The translations under genes and the position numbers were made by a program. Of a stretch of DNA of 64,000 nucleotides, positions 26,110 to 43,412 are shown in pieces. This DNA is from Azospirillum sp051124815 (GTDB taxonomy: Bacteria; Pseudomonadota; Alphaproteobacteria; Azospirillales; Azospirillaceae): assembly GCF_051124815.1 (NCBI RefSeq), contig NZ_CP118487.1, positions 372,001-436,000 on the forward strand. Direction: 5' to 3'. The notes beneath the pieces were generated by a model that was not told the origin of the DNA, made no database searches, and saw only the letters and a program-made list of their open reading frames with translations. The first letter of the stretch is position 1. Every line of letters starts with the position of its first letter.

Positions 26110-26821
26110 AGGCGTCCAGGTCAATTTCGGCGGCGTCCAGGCATTGAAGAGCGCCAGCTTCTCCGTCGCGGAAGGCGAGAGCATCGGTCTGGTCGGCCCG
26201 AACGGCGCCGGCAAGACCACCCTGTTCAACGTCATCTCCGGCGTGGTGCGGCCGACCGCCGGGCGCCTGGACTTCTGCGGCACCTCGCTGCTGAAGTTGC
26301 CGGAATGGAAGCGGGCGCGGCTCGGCATCGGCCGCAGCTTCCAAATCCCGCGCCCCTTCGGTCACTGCACGGTGCGGGAGAACCTGCTGGTCGCCCAGCG
26401 CTTCGGCGCCGGGAAAAAGGACCCGAAGCGGATCGACGAGATCCTCGACATCCTGAACCTGCGCGACAAGGCCGACCGCGATGCCACCACCGAACTGGCG
26501 TTGACCGAGCACAAGGCACTGGAGGTGGGCAAGGCCCTGGCGACAGAGCCCAGCCTGCTCCTGCTCGACGAGGTGTTGGCCGGGCTGGAGACCAGCAGCA
26601 AGCGCGCCTTCATGGAGCGCTTGGCGGCGGTACGCGACCGCTACCGCCTCGCCATGGTCATCATCGAGCATGACATCGCCACCATCGCAGCGCTCTGCCC
26701 GCGGGTGCTGGTGCTGAATTTCGGCCAGATCATCGCCGACGGCTCCCCCGACGCGGTGTTCCGCGACCCGGAGGTGATCCGCAGCTACACCGGCGAAACC
26801 ACACTTGCGGAGGCGTCATGA
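26096..26821 (+). CDS. livG: branched-chain-type ABC transporter ATP-binding protein (LivG)
   Basis: This is the first ABC ATPase of the Liv system, 241 aa. Walker A is GPNGAGKTTLFN, the Walker B region is LLLLDEVLAGLE, and the switch His lies in MVIIEHDI. The signature motif is unusual: the segment where LSGGQ is expected reads ELALTEHKALEVGKAL, as in many LivG proteins where this motif is degenerate. It overlaps livM upstream and livF downstream (ATGA). Confidence 0.92.
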   Translation: MLTLEGVQVNFGGVQALKSASFSVAEGESIGLVGPNGAGKTTLFNVISGVVRPTAGRLDFCGTSLLKLPEWKRARLGIGRSFQIPRPFGHCTVRENLLVAQRFGAGKKDPKRIDEILDILNLRDKADRDATTELALTEHKALEVGKALATEPSLLLLDEVLAGLETSSKRAFMERLAAVRDRYRLAMVIIEHDIATIAALCPRVLVLNFGQIIADGSPDAVFRDPEVIRSYTGETTLAEAS

Positions 26822-27540
26822 CCAACGCGCTCGACATCCTGACGCTTCGGGCCGGTTATGGCGCGATCAATGTGCTGTGGGACGTCTCGCTGTCGGTGGA
26901 GACCGGCAAGACCACGGTGATCGTCGGCCCGAACGGCGCCGGCAAGACCACGCTGCTGCGCGCCATCATGGGTCTGGTACCCGCCACCGCGGGCGACATC
27001 CGCGTCGACGGGCAGAGCCGCAAGGCGATGAAGACCTGGGACCGGGTGGCCGACGGGGTGGTGATGATTCCGGAAGGCCGGATGATCTTCCCCGACATGA
27101 CGGTGGAGGACAACCTGATGATGGGCGCCTTCCCGCGCGGCTGCCGCAAGGACTGGAAGCGCAACAAGGCGATGGTCATGGACATGTTCCCCCGGCTGGC
27201 GGAACGGCGCGGCCAGATCGCCGGCACCCTGTCGGGCGGCGAGGCGCAGATGCTCGCCATCGGCCGCGGCCTGATGGAGCAGCCGCGCGTCTGCCTGATC
27301 GACGAGCCGTCGCTGGGCCTCGCCCCCGTGGTGGTGGACGAGATCTTCCGCATCCTGGCCCGGCTGCGGGCGGAGGGGCTCACCATCCTGCTGGTGGAAC
27401 AGAACACCAGCCGCGCGCTGAAGATCGCCGACCATGTCTATCTGATGCAGTCCGGCAAGGTGGTGCTGTCCGAACGCGGCGACCGGGTGGACCTGGAGCG
27501 CCTGCACGCGCTTTACTTCGCACACGAAACAGCCGCGTGA
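26818..27540 (+). CDS. livF: branched-chain-type ABC transporter ATP-binding protein (LivF)
   Basis: This is the second ABC ATPase of the Liv system, 240 aa. It has Walker A GPNGAGKTTLLR, an intact signature GTLSGGEAQMLAIGRGLM, Walker B CLIDEPSLGLAP, and the H-loop region LLVEQNTSRAL. It is translationally linked to livG (ATGA) and to the thioesterase (TGATG). Confidence 0.92.
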   Translation: MTNALDILTLRAGYGAINVLWDVSLSVETGKTTVIVGPNGAGKTTLLRAIMGLVPATAGDIRVDGQSRKAMKTWDRVADGVVMIPEGRMIFPDMTVEDNLMMGAFPRGCRKDWKRNKAMVMDMFPRLAERRGQIAGTLSGGEAQMLAIGRGLMEQPRVCLIDEPSLGLAPVVVDEIFRILARLRAEGLTILLVEQNTSRALKIADHVYLMQSGKVVLSERGDRVDLERLHALYFAHETAA

Positions 27541-27983
27541 TGGGACAGGGTATGGACGATCTGATGAACGGGGAGCCGGAATCCGGCTTCCAGCGCCTGC
27601 TGGGCTACGCCTTGAATCGCTGGGAGGACGGGGCGGCGGAACTCACCATGGTCATCGACGAGCGACACCTGAACCGGGCCGGCGTCGTGCATGGCGGGGT
27701 GATGACGACGCTTTTGGACACGGTTTCCGGATTCTCGGCAACATACTGTCCCTTCCCCGGCCGGGTGCGGCGGGTGGTGACGCTGTCGCTGTCGACCAGC
27801 TTCCTGGGACAGGCGCGCACCGGTACGCTGGTCGCCACCGGCCGGCTGCGCGGCGGCGGGCGCAAGATCGTGGGCGTGGCGGCGGAACTCCGCCACGGCG
27901 ACACCGGAGCCCTGATCGCCACGTCGGAAGGCATGTTCAAATACCGGCCGGGCAGCGAGAACCGGGAGGGGACCGAGCTATGA
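27540..27983 (+). CDS. PaaI-family hotdog-fold thioesterase
   Basis: This 147-aa acyl-CoA thioesterase of the PaaI/YdiI hotdog family has the motif NRAGVVHGGVMTTLLDTVSGF, holding the HGG turn and a catalytic acidic residue. It would release free acid from CoA esters and may rescue CoA from dead-end intermediates. The start overlaps the livF stop in TGATG; an alternative ATG lies four codons in. Its stop overlaps the next start by ATGA, so it is inside the operon. Confidence 0.85.
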   Translation: MGQGMDDLMNGEPESGFQRLLGYALNRWEDGAAELTMVIDERHLNRAGVVHGGVMTTLLDTVSGFSATYCPFPGRVRRVVTLSLSTSFLGQARTGTLVATGRLRGGGRKIVGVAAELRHGDTGALIATSEGMFKYRPGSENREGTEL

Positions 27984-28762
27984 GTGGACAATTGACCGTC
28001 GCGCGCCAAGGCCGCGTGATGGTGCTGACGATGGACGACGCGGCCACCAAGAACGCGCTGGGGCCGGAGATGATGGTCGCCGCGCGCGACGCGCTGGCCC
28101 AGGCGGCCGAGGATCCGGGGGTGGGCGCCATCGTGCTGACCGGGGCCAACGGCAGCTTCTGCTCCGGCGGCAATCTCGGCCGGCTGCTCGGCAATGCCAA
28201 GGCCGACCCGGAGGTGACGCGCGCCAGCCTTGAACGCTTCCATGGCTGGACCCGCGCCATGCGCGCCTGCCCGAAGCCGGTGATCGCCGCCGTCGAGGGG
28301 GCCGCCGCCGGAGCCGGCTTCTCCGTCGCGCTCGGCTGCGACCTGATCGTCGCGGCGGAGGATGCGGTGTTCACGCTGGCCTACGTGAAGGTCGGCCTGA
28401 ACCCGGATGGCGGCGCATCCGCCTTCCTCGCCCGCGCGGCGACGCCGCAGCTCGCCGCCGAGATCATGTTCGAGGGCGGGAGGATCGGCGCGGCGCGGCT
28501 GGCCCAGCTCGCCATCGTCAACCGGGTGGTTGCGCCCGGTACCGCGCTTGCCGAAGCCCTGGCCTGGGCGGAGCGTTTGGCCGAGGGGCCGACGCTCGCC
28601 ATCGGCCGGGCCAAGCGCCTGATCGAAAGCGGTTTCGGCGCGCCCGACGACCAGCTCGACCGCGAGGCCGCCTTCTTCGTAGAGGCCCTGCACGGAGCGG
28701 AGGCGGCGGAGGGCATCACCGCCTTCTTCGAGAAGCGCGCTCCCAACTATCCCAGAGGCTGA
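27980..28762 (+). CDS. enoyl-CoA hydratase/isomerase family protein
   Basis: This 260-aa member of the crotonase superfamily has oxyanion-hole elements at GSFCSGGNLGRLL (near residue 58) and VEGAAAGAGFSVALGCDLI. The segment YVKVGLNPDGGASAFLAR has Asp where PaaG-type isomerases have their catalytic Asp, so an isomerase or ring-epoxide isomerase activity is as likely as simple hydration. It ends the nine-gene operon that starts with acyl-CoA dehydrogenase, and converges with a small minus-strand gene eight bases on. Confidence 0.88.
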   Translation: MSGQLTVARQGRVMVLTMDDAATKNALGPEMMVAARDALAQAAEDPGVGAIVLTGANGSFCSGGNLGRLLGNAKADPEVTRASLERFHGWTRAMRACPKPVIAAVEGAAAGAGFSVALGCDLIVAAEDAVFTLAYVKVGLNPDGGASAFLARAATPQLAAEIMFEGGRIGAARLAQLAIVNRVVAPGTALAEALAWAERLAEGPTLAIGRAKRLIESGFGAPDDQLDREAAFFVEALHGAEAAEGITAFFEKRAPNYPRG

Positions 28763-28770
28763 GCTTATCG

Positions 28771-28989
28771 TCAGGCCAGCAACGACAGGGTAGGATCGGG
28801 CGGGGTGGGGGCTGCATCTTCCAGGGAACGGGCGACGTCGGCCGGCGCGCCCGGCAGCCTCAATGGCTCCGGCCGCCCGGCAAAATACAGGTCGGTGCCC
28901 CCGTCCGCCGTCGCCCGCAGATAGGCCACCGCAATCGGGTTTACCAGAACGGTTTCCCCGGTCGTATCGGTCAGTTCAACGAATGACAT
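28771..28989 (-). CDS. small hypothetical protein (72 aa)
   Basis: This small soluble protein begins MSFVELTDTTGETVLVNPIA. A GAGGAAAG ribosome site precedes the chosen start; a longer frame to 29046 exists but has no such site. The pattern, a beta strand, a VNPxxVAYL strand, a GGTDLYF hairpin and a short helix, is reminiscent of FlbD-like mini proteins, but the likeness is weak. The C-terminus is Pro-rich. Function unknown. Confidence 0.6.
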   Translation of the reverse strand: MSFVELTDTTGETVLVNPIAVAYLRATADGGTDLYFAGRPEPLRLPGAPADVARSLEDAAPTPPDPTLSLLA

Positions 28990-29075
28990 TGCATCTTTCC
29001 TCTCTCGCGTACGGGTAAAACAGCCCGAAATGGTGTATGTTTCCATCCCGGACGTTCAGTGAGGCGGCATACCCG

Positions 29076-29092
29076 TAAGGGAGTACCCCTTA
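29076..29092. promoter_or_regulatory. inverted repeats between divergent small gene and receiver gene
   Basis: TAAGGG-AGTAC-CCCTTA is a perfect palindrome. It overlaps a TACCCGTA (29070-29078 region) whose inverted mate TACGGGTA lies near 29010. The TAC-rich half-sites resemble those of NarL/LuxR-type regulators. This is pattern recognition only. Confidence 0.4.
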
Positions 29093-29109
29093 GACCTCTT
29101 GAACGGAGC

Positions 29110-29134
29110 GGAACCGCGACAAACATGGGCGGTT
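29110..29134 (+). promoter_or_regulatory. possible EcfG-type (general stress) promoter
   Basis: GGAAC (29110-29114) and GTT (29132-29134) are 17 bases apart, matching the alphaproteobacterial EcfG pattern GGAAC-N16/17-cGTT, except that the base before GTT is G. The transcript would start about 75 bases before the receiver gene. A CGGGCT-ATA-AGCCCG palindrome (29176-29190) lies in that leader. Confidence 0.4.
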
Positions 29135-29217
29135 CAGTTGATCGAAGCCGAACGCGCTTCGAAAACCGGACGGGACGGGCTATAAGCCCGCACCGTCAAT
29201 CAAGGGAGCATGCCGTC

Positions 29218-29679
29218 TTGAAGTTGCTTGTCGTCGAGGACGATCCGCTGATCGGTCCGGCCGTGAAGGCCGTTCTGGAGAATGCGGGCTATACCGTGGT
29301 TGGACCGCTGCGCGATGCCGTGAAGGCCGCGCGGGTCGGTGCCCGCGAATGTCCCGACCTGGCGCTGGTCGACGTCAATCTCGCCGGGGGTGAGAATGGT
29401 CTCGTGCTCGCCCGGCGGCTGTGGGAGGAAAACGGCGTTCCGTCGCTGCTGATGACCGGCTTCGACCACCATGCGGCCGAAGCCCGCGAATTCGCGATGG
29501 GCCTGCTGCGCAAGCCGGTGATGCCGGACGCGCTGGTCCAGGCCGTCGGCGCGGCGGGTGAAATCCTGGGTGGCCTGCGGCCGTCCTCCACGCCGGCCGC
29601 GCTGGAAATCTTCCACGGCTCCGTCGCCACCACCGCCAGCCTGAGCGCCGCCAACCTGCCCAAGGCACGCACGGCCTGA
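29218..29679 (+). CDS. single-domain response regulator (receiver only)
   Basis: This 153-aa protein is a CheY-like receiver without an output domain. Acidic residues are in LLVVEDDPLIG, the phospho-acceptor is Asp52 in LALVDVNLAGG, the Thr is in LLMTGFD, and the Lys is in LLRKPV. The start is TTG at 29218 with AAGGGAG nine bases upstream; longer upstream frames lack the family. Receivers like this partner HWE/HisKA_2 kinases in alphaproteobacteria. No kinase is adjacent. A possible stress-type promoter and a clear terminator make it a single-gene unit. Confidence 0.85.
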   Translation: MKLLVVEDDPLIGPAVKAVLENAGYTVVGPLRDAVKAARVGARECPDLALVDVNLAGGENGLVLARRLWEENGVPSLLMTGFDHHAAEAREFAMGLLRKPVMPDALVQAVGAAGEILGGLRPSSTPAALEIFHGSVATTASLSAANLPKARTA

Positions 29680-29709
29680 CCGGTCCTCCTCACGCATCGT
29701 CCTCCTGAG

Positions 29710-29741
29710 AACGCCCGCCCTTCGGTGGGCGTTTTCTTTTT
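29710..29741 (+). terminator. Rho-independent terminator after the receiver gene
   Basis: A 10-base-pair stem (AACGCCCGCC with GGTGGGCGTT, one G:T pair) and a CTTC loop are followed by TTTCTTTTT. It lies 30 bases after the receiver stop codon. Confidence 0.9.
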
Positions 29742-29903
29742 GCGGGCGAGACGCCGACGCAATGATTGCCGACTGCCGCTGTTGGTTGCGTGGATGACGG
29801 AGACGACCCCGGCTCCGCCCACGGATTTCGATGTTTCCGGACAACAGCAGCCCGGCCGCCGGCAGACCGGCGTCGAGGGGCACGCACAGCGAAAGGACCT
29901 GTC

Positions 29904-30269
29904 ATGAAGAGCCTGATGATCGGCACCGCCGCCGCTCTCGCCCTGATGGCCGCCCCGGCCTTCGCCGACAGCAGCGGTTCCATCTCCGGCAGCCCCGCCG
30001 CGACCAGCGCCGGTCCAAGCACCAACGCCAACCAGACCAACCCGCCCTGCACCTCCAACAACCAGCTGGGTTGCGGCAGCATGGGCGGCGTCGACAGCAA
30101 CAGCAGCGCGACCAGCGGCTCCAGCGGCTCGTCCTCCAGCGGGTCTGCCATGGGCAGCGGCTCGATGGGCACCGGCTCCGACGGCGCGGTCGGCACGCAG
30201 CAGCCGTCGGGCTCCATGGGCGGTTCGACCGGCGGTTCCACTTCGGGCACCGGCAGCACGACCCGCTGA
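29904..30269 (+). CDS. secreted Ser/Gly-rich low-complexity protein
   Basis: The 121-aa product starts with a clear signal peptide (MKSLMIGTAAALALMAAPAFA). The mature 100 residues are almost only Ser, Gly, Thr, Ala and Asn with two Cys (PPCTSNNQLGC), which could form a disulfide. GAAAGGA precedes the ATG. It has its own strong terminator and is not linked to neighbours. No known family is recognised; an unstructured periplasmic or surface protein is the most that can be said. Read-through in other frames is low quality, supporting this frame. Confidence 0.65.
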   Translation: MKSLMIGTAAALALMAAPAFADSSGSISGSPAATSAGPSTNANQTNPPCTSNNQLGCGSMGGVDSNSSATSGSSGSSSSGSAMGSGSMGTGSDGAVGTQQPSGSMGGSTGGSTSGTGSTTR

Positions 30270-30294
30270 CCTTCGCAGTCCCGACAAAGAAATA

Positions 30295-30323
30295 GGGCGC
30301 GCGAGCGATCGCGCGCCCTTTTC
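30295..30323. terminator. bidirectional Rho-independent terminator
   Basis: A perfect stem GGGCGCGCGA / TCGCGCGCCC with a short GCGA-type loop is followed by TTTTC on the plus strand and TATTTCTTTG on the minus strand. It serves both the secreted-protein gene and the convergent treY gene. Confidence 0.9.
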
Positions 30324-30337
30324 TCTCGGCTTCGGCG

Positions 30338-33118
<2,781 letters not shown>

Positions 33119-33172
33119 GGGTGTGTGCTCCTCGGAATAGACGATGGCGGAGTAGGGAAGGGCGTTTTTCAG

Positions 33173-38791
<5,619 letters not shown>

Positions 38792-38807
38792 GAGGGCTCC
38801 TCCCCTG

Positions 38808-38834
38808 TTGAGCGCTGGGTGGCACGTCGCTCAA
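38808..38834. repeat. inverted repeat in the leader of the trehalose operon
   Basis: TTGAGCG and CGCTCAA form a perfect 7-base inverted repeat with a 13-base spacer, 17 bases before the fusion gene. It could be an operator or an mRNA hairpin. No -35/-10 pair is convincing in the rest of this 120-base gap. Confidence 0.45.
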
Positions 38835-38911
38835 ACAGCACGGCGGGGAGAAATTCCCGCACCCGCGAAGCCGCTTCCGCGAACGACCGCGCCTTTCTCC
38901 CGAAAGAGTGG

Positions 38912-39220
38912 TCAGACGGTCCGCGGGTGGTGCGGCAGATGGGCGAGCCGGCCGATCCGCTCGGCCACTTGAAGGGCCTCGACCACGTCGTCCAGCCGCC
39001 CGTCGCGCATCAGATTGTGCGCGTGGGTGTTCAGCGCGGCGACGACGGCCCGTTCATCGGACACCCCACGGGCCGGCTTCCCGTCGGGATCGAGCACGGT
39101 GGCGCCCAGCGCCGCCATGGCTTCCGCGGTCAGGTTCACGGCCTCGGACAAGGCCTCTTCGTCGTCGTCCGCTGCGGTCAGGATCGGTTCCAGAAGCTCC
39201 GCAAGGAGACGGGGGGTCAT
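38912..39220 (-). CDS. hypothetical protein (102 aa), helical and acidic
   Basis: The product starts MTPRLLAELLEPILTAADDD and is predicted mostly helical, with an acidic N-terminal half and a His-rich end (LAHLPHHPRTV). GAGG precedes the ATG by nine bases. A longer frame runs upstream to 39598, but that part is Arg/Ser/Pro-rich and looks non-coding. No family is recognised. It lies upstream of the trehalose operon on the same strand with a 120-base gap, so it could be co-transcribed. Confidence 0.6.
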   Translation of the reverse strand: MTPRLLAELLEPILTAADDDEEALSEAVNLTAEAMAALGATVLDPDGKPARGVSDERAVVAALNTHAHNLMRDGRLDDVVEALQVAERIGRLAHLPHHPRTV

Positions 39221-39576
39221 GGTGCTAATCCTCGGTGACATTCTAAGGCCGTCCCCTTCGACGTCGGTGCTGTGTGGTCTCCAGTACAACAGCCGAAACG
39301 AAGGAAAGGTCCGCCCGGCCGAGCTGTCCGAAGGCCGGCTTCCCGAAATATGGAAGAGGCGGCCGGACACCTGAAGCGACATGGGAACCGCACGCGCGGC
39401 AGGCAAGCGGAACCGGACGCCAACTGCACGAATGGGGGAAGAGAGGGGCGGCGATCCACCGCAGGAGGTGATGAGTTGTGGAAAATGCCTCCCGACTTCG
39501 CAAAAATACATTTGCATTCCGATTGCGATGCGCAGAAAGCGAGCAGAGTCCACCAGCAATCCAGGATAACGTTGCG

Positions 39577-39927
39577 ATGGCCCTTCCGAACAGAGCATCC
39601 GGCATGGACGATCGGCAACCGATCGCGAAAGACCGCGAGCGCGCCCCCGTTGACGGAAGCGGTGGCGGGGGCCATCCTCCTGGTATGGACGAATTGACCC
39701 GACGCGTTGACCGGATGGAAACCATCCTTGACCAGATGGCGCCTACGCTCGCACGGATTGACGAGCGGTTGAAATCCCTGGCGACAAAAGAAGATGTCGC
39801 CAAAGTGGGGGAGCGTGTCGCCAAGGTCGAGGGCGCGGTCGAAAAGCTCCCGACCACACTTCATCTGCTGGGCTTCATCGTCAGCGTGCTGGCGCTCGCG
39901 GGAATCGCGAAGTTCCTGCATATCTGA
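39577..39927 (+). CDS. small coiled-coil protein with C-terminal membrane anchor
   Basis: This 116-aa protein has a Gly-rich linker (GSGGGGHPPGMDELTRRV), a heptad-like coiled coil (RMETILDQMAPTLARIDERLKSLATKEDVAKV) and one C-terminal membrane helix (LHLLGFIVSVLALAGIAKFL). The layout is common in small phage- or plasmid-associated proteins of alphaproteobacteria. Start at 39577 has AGGA nine bases upstream; a GTG at 39478 would add a doubtful basic stretch. Local base composition is less GC-rich than the surroundings. The 356-base stretch before it (39221-39576) shows no other gene or clear signal. Confidence 0.55.
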   Translation: MALPNRASGMDDRQPIAKDRERAPVDGSGGGGHPPGMDELTRRVDRMETILDQMAPTLARIDERLKSLATKEDVAKVGERVAKVEGAVEKLPTTLHLLGFIVSVLALAGIAKFLHI

Positions 39928-39953
39928 GTTAGTTTCCTAACCAGTGCAGGGAC

Positions 39954-41305
<1,352 letters not shown>

Positions 41306-41309
<4 letters not shown>

Positions 41310-43141
41310 GTGGCCTGCTCCGTGGTGGTGAGCCGCAGGGTGAAGACGGCGCCTTGGCCGGGCTTCCCGTTGCGGTTGGCGGCGGTCAGGCTGCCGCCGA
41401 AATCCTCGACGATGCCGTGGCTGATCGACAGCCCCAGCCCCAGCCCCTCGCCGGCTTCCTTGGTGGTGAAGAAGGGGACAAACAGCCTGGGCAGATCGGC
41501 CTCGGCGATGCCGCCGCCGGTGTCGGCGACGCTCAGCAGCGCCTCGCCCTCCGCCGTGACCAGCCCGATGCGCAGGCGGCGCACCGGACAGCCGCGCATG
41601 GCGTCGGCTGCGTTGCCGATCAGATTGACAAGCACCTGCTGCAGCCGCACATCCTCCGCCACCACACGGATCGGCTGGTCGGGCAGATCGACCTCCACGG
41701 TGATGTCCTCGCGCCGCAGCTTGGATTCGAGCAGGGCAAGCGCCTGGGTCACCGCGCCCTGGACCGACACCGGCCCCAGCGTACCGGAGGCGCGGCGGGC
41801 GAAGCCCTTCAACTGGCGGGTGATCGCGGCCATGCGGTCGGTCAGTTCGGCGATCTCCGCCAGATTGCCGCGCACCGCGTCCATCCGCCCGCGCTCCAGC
41901 AGCACCACGGCATTGTCGGCGAAGCTGCGCATGGCGGCCAGCGGTTGGTTGATCTCGTGCGCGATGCCGGCAGACATCTGGCCCAGCGCCGCAAGCTTGG
42001 CCGCCTGGGTCAGCTCGTTCTCCGCAGCGCGCAGGTCGGCGGTGGCGGCGGCGACCCGGCGTTCCAGTTCCGCCCGCGATTCCTCCTGCAAGGCGATCCG
42101 CTCGACCAGAGCCACCCGGCGCAGCGCCACGGCATAGGCGGTGAGCGCCGCCATCGCCACGGCCGCCGCCGCCAGCAGCCCGGCGACCCAGGCGCGGGCG
42201 GTCACCGGATCCAGGCTGGTCAGGCTGTGCAGGGTCCAGTCGCCGCCGGGCATGGCGACGGAGGTCAGCAGATAGCGCCGCGGCCCGTCCTTCTCCTCCA
42301 GCGCGATGCGGTCGGAGGCGCCGCCGAAGGCCCAGGGCAGCACGTCCAGCCCCTCGCTGGTGCCCTCCGGCACGATGGGCAAGCTGATCGGCAGGCGGCG
42401 GGGCAGGGCATGGTAGCGCCAGGACGGCATGTTGGTGATGAACACCACGCCGTCGCGGTCGGTCACCAGCAGCTTTTCCTGCCCCGGCGTCCAGCCACGC
42501 TCCAGCCGGTCGAACCCCAGCTTCAGCACCACCGCCCCCACTGTGCGGTTTTCCGCCACCACCCGGTTCGCCGTGTAATAGCCCGGCACCAGCGAGGTGG
42601 TGCCCAGCGCGAAATGGTGACCTTCCCCCTGGTCCATCGCCATGCGGAAATAGGGACGGTAGGAGAAATTCTCACCCACGAAGCTGGCGGCGCCATTCCA
42701 GTTGCTGGCCGCCAGCGTCGTCCCCTTGGCGTCCATCACGTAAAGCGCGAGCGCATCCAGCGCCTGGGCGATGCCCTGCAGCTTGCGGTTCAGCCGGTCG
42801 ACCGCAGCCGGCGTCGGGTTGACCAGAACGGCGCGCACCTCCTCATCCTGGGCCAACGCCAGGGGAACGGCGGCATGGCGCTCCAGCTCCGCCCGCAGGT
42901 TGGCGTTGTAGAGCGCCAATTGCGCCCGCGCGCTGTCCTTAAGATCGTCCAGCGCCACGGACGAGGCCCAGCCCGCCGCCAATGCCGCCGCCGCCGGAAC
43001 GCCGAGCAGCAGCGCCACCATCAGCAGCCGGCGCGGCCGTTCCAGCGCACGGGCGACCAGTTGCGCCGCCGGCGACAGCGTCACGGACGGGGAGGGAAGG
43101 GCGGTCGAATCTGTCGCCGGGTCGGTCGGATTGCTAAGCAA
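41306..43141 (-). CDS. dctB: C4-dicarboxylate sensor histidine kinase
   Basis: DctB (611 aa) has two membrane segments (LLMVALLLGVPAAAALAAGW near 40-60 and WVAGLLAAAAVAMAALTAYAVAL near 315) enclosing a PDC/Cache sensor with the dicarboxylate-type motif GENFSYRPYFRMAM. The kinase core has His395 in SAGIAHEINQPLAAM, NLIGNAADAM, DTGGGI and GLGLGLSISHGIVEDFGG. The start codon is TTG at 43141. It forms a coupled operon with dctD and faces dctA across a 271-base regulatory region. Confidence 0.95.
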
Positions 43142-43193
43142 CGTCGCCCCTGATCATGCTGCGCCGCAACATTGATGCCGCAGCGCTGTAAAG

Positions 43194-43211
43194 TGTGCGG
43201 ATTTTCGCACA
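43194..43211. promoter_or_regulatory. probable DctD upstream activator site 1
   Basis: TGTGCG-GATTTT-CGCACA is a perfect inverted repeat. It lies about 93 bases upstream of the sigma54 promoter of dctA, the position expected for a DctD enhancer site. Rhizobial dctA promoters have similar tandem palindromes. Confidence 0.7.
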
Positions 43212-43227
43212 TCGCCGGACCCCATGT

Positions 43228-43245
43228 CGTGCGGATTCTCGCCCT
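43228..43245. promoter_or_regulatory. probable DctD upstream activator site 2 (imperfect)
   Basis: CGTGCG-GATTCT-CGCCCT repeats the first site with a degenerate right half. Its centre is 34 bases from site 1, about three helical turns, so two DctD dimers could bind the same DNA face. Confidence 0.6.
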
Positions 43246-43286
43246 CGGCCATTCGGCAAATGCTTGATGTTGCTGGATTCAGCAAT

Positions 43287-43302
43287 TGGCCCACCGCTTG
43301 CT
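43287..43302 (+). promoter_or_regulatory. sigma54 promoter of dctA
   Basis: TGGCCCACCGCTTGCT matches the RpoN consensus TGGCAC-N5-TTGCW at all key positions, with GG and GC ten bases apart. It lies 111 bases before the dctA start and downstream of the two palindromes. Confidence 0.85.
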
Positions 43303-43412
43303 TTCACTGGCAATCAGTTGGGGGCCGCCCGCCCAGCCGGTGCAAATGCCGGACGAAAGAACGGGCACCCCGCCAGGAACGCCGTTCTGAGGAACGCCAC
43401 GAGGAGAGCAGC

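Noticed and set aside
39221..39576. Small frames between the two hypothetical genes
   Set aside because: They lack ribosome sites, are Arg/Ser/Pro-rich and overlap one another on both strands.
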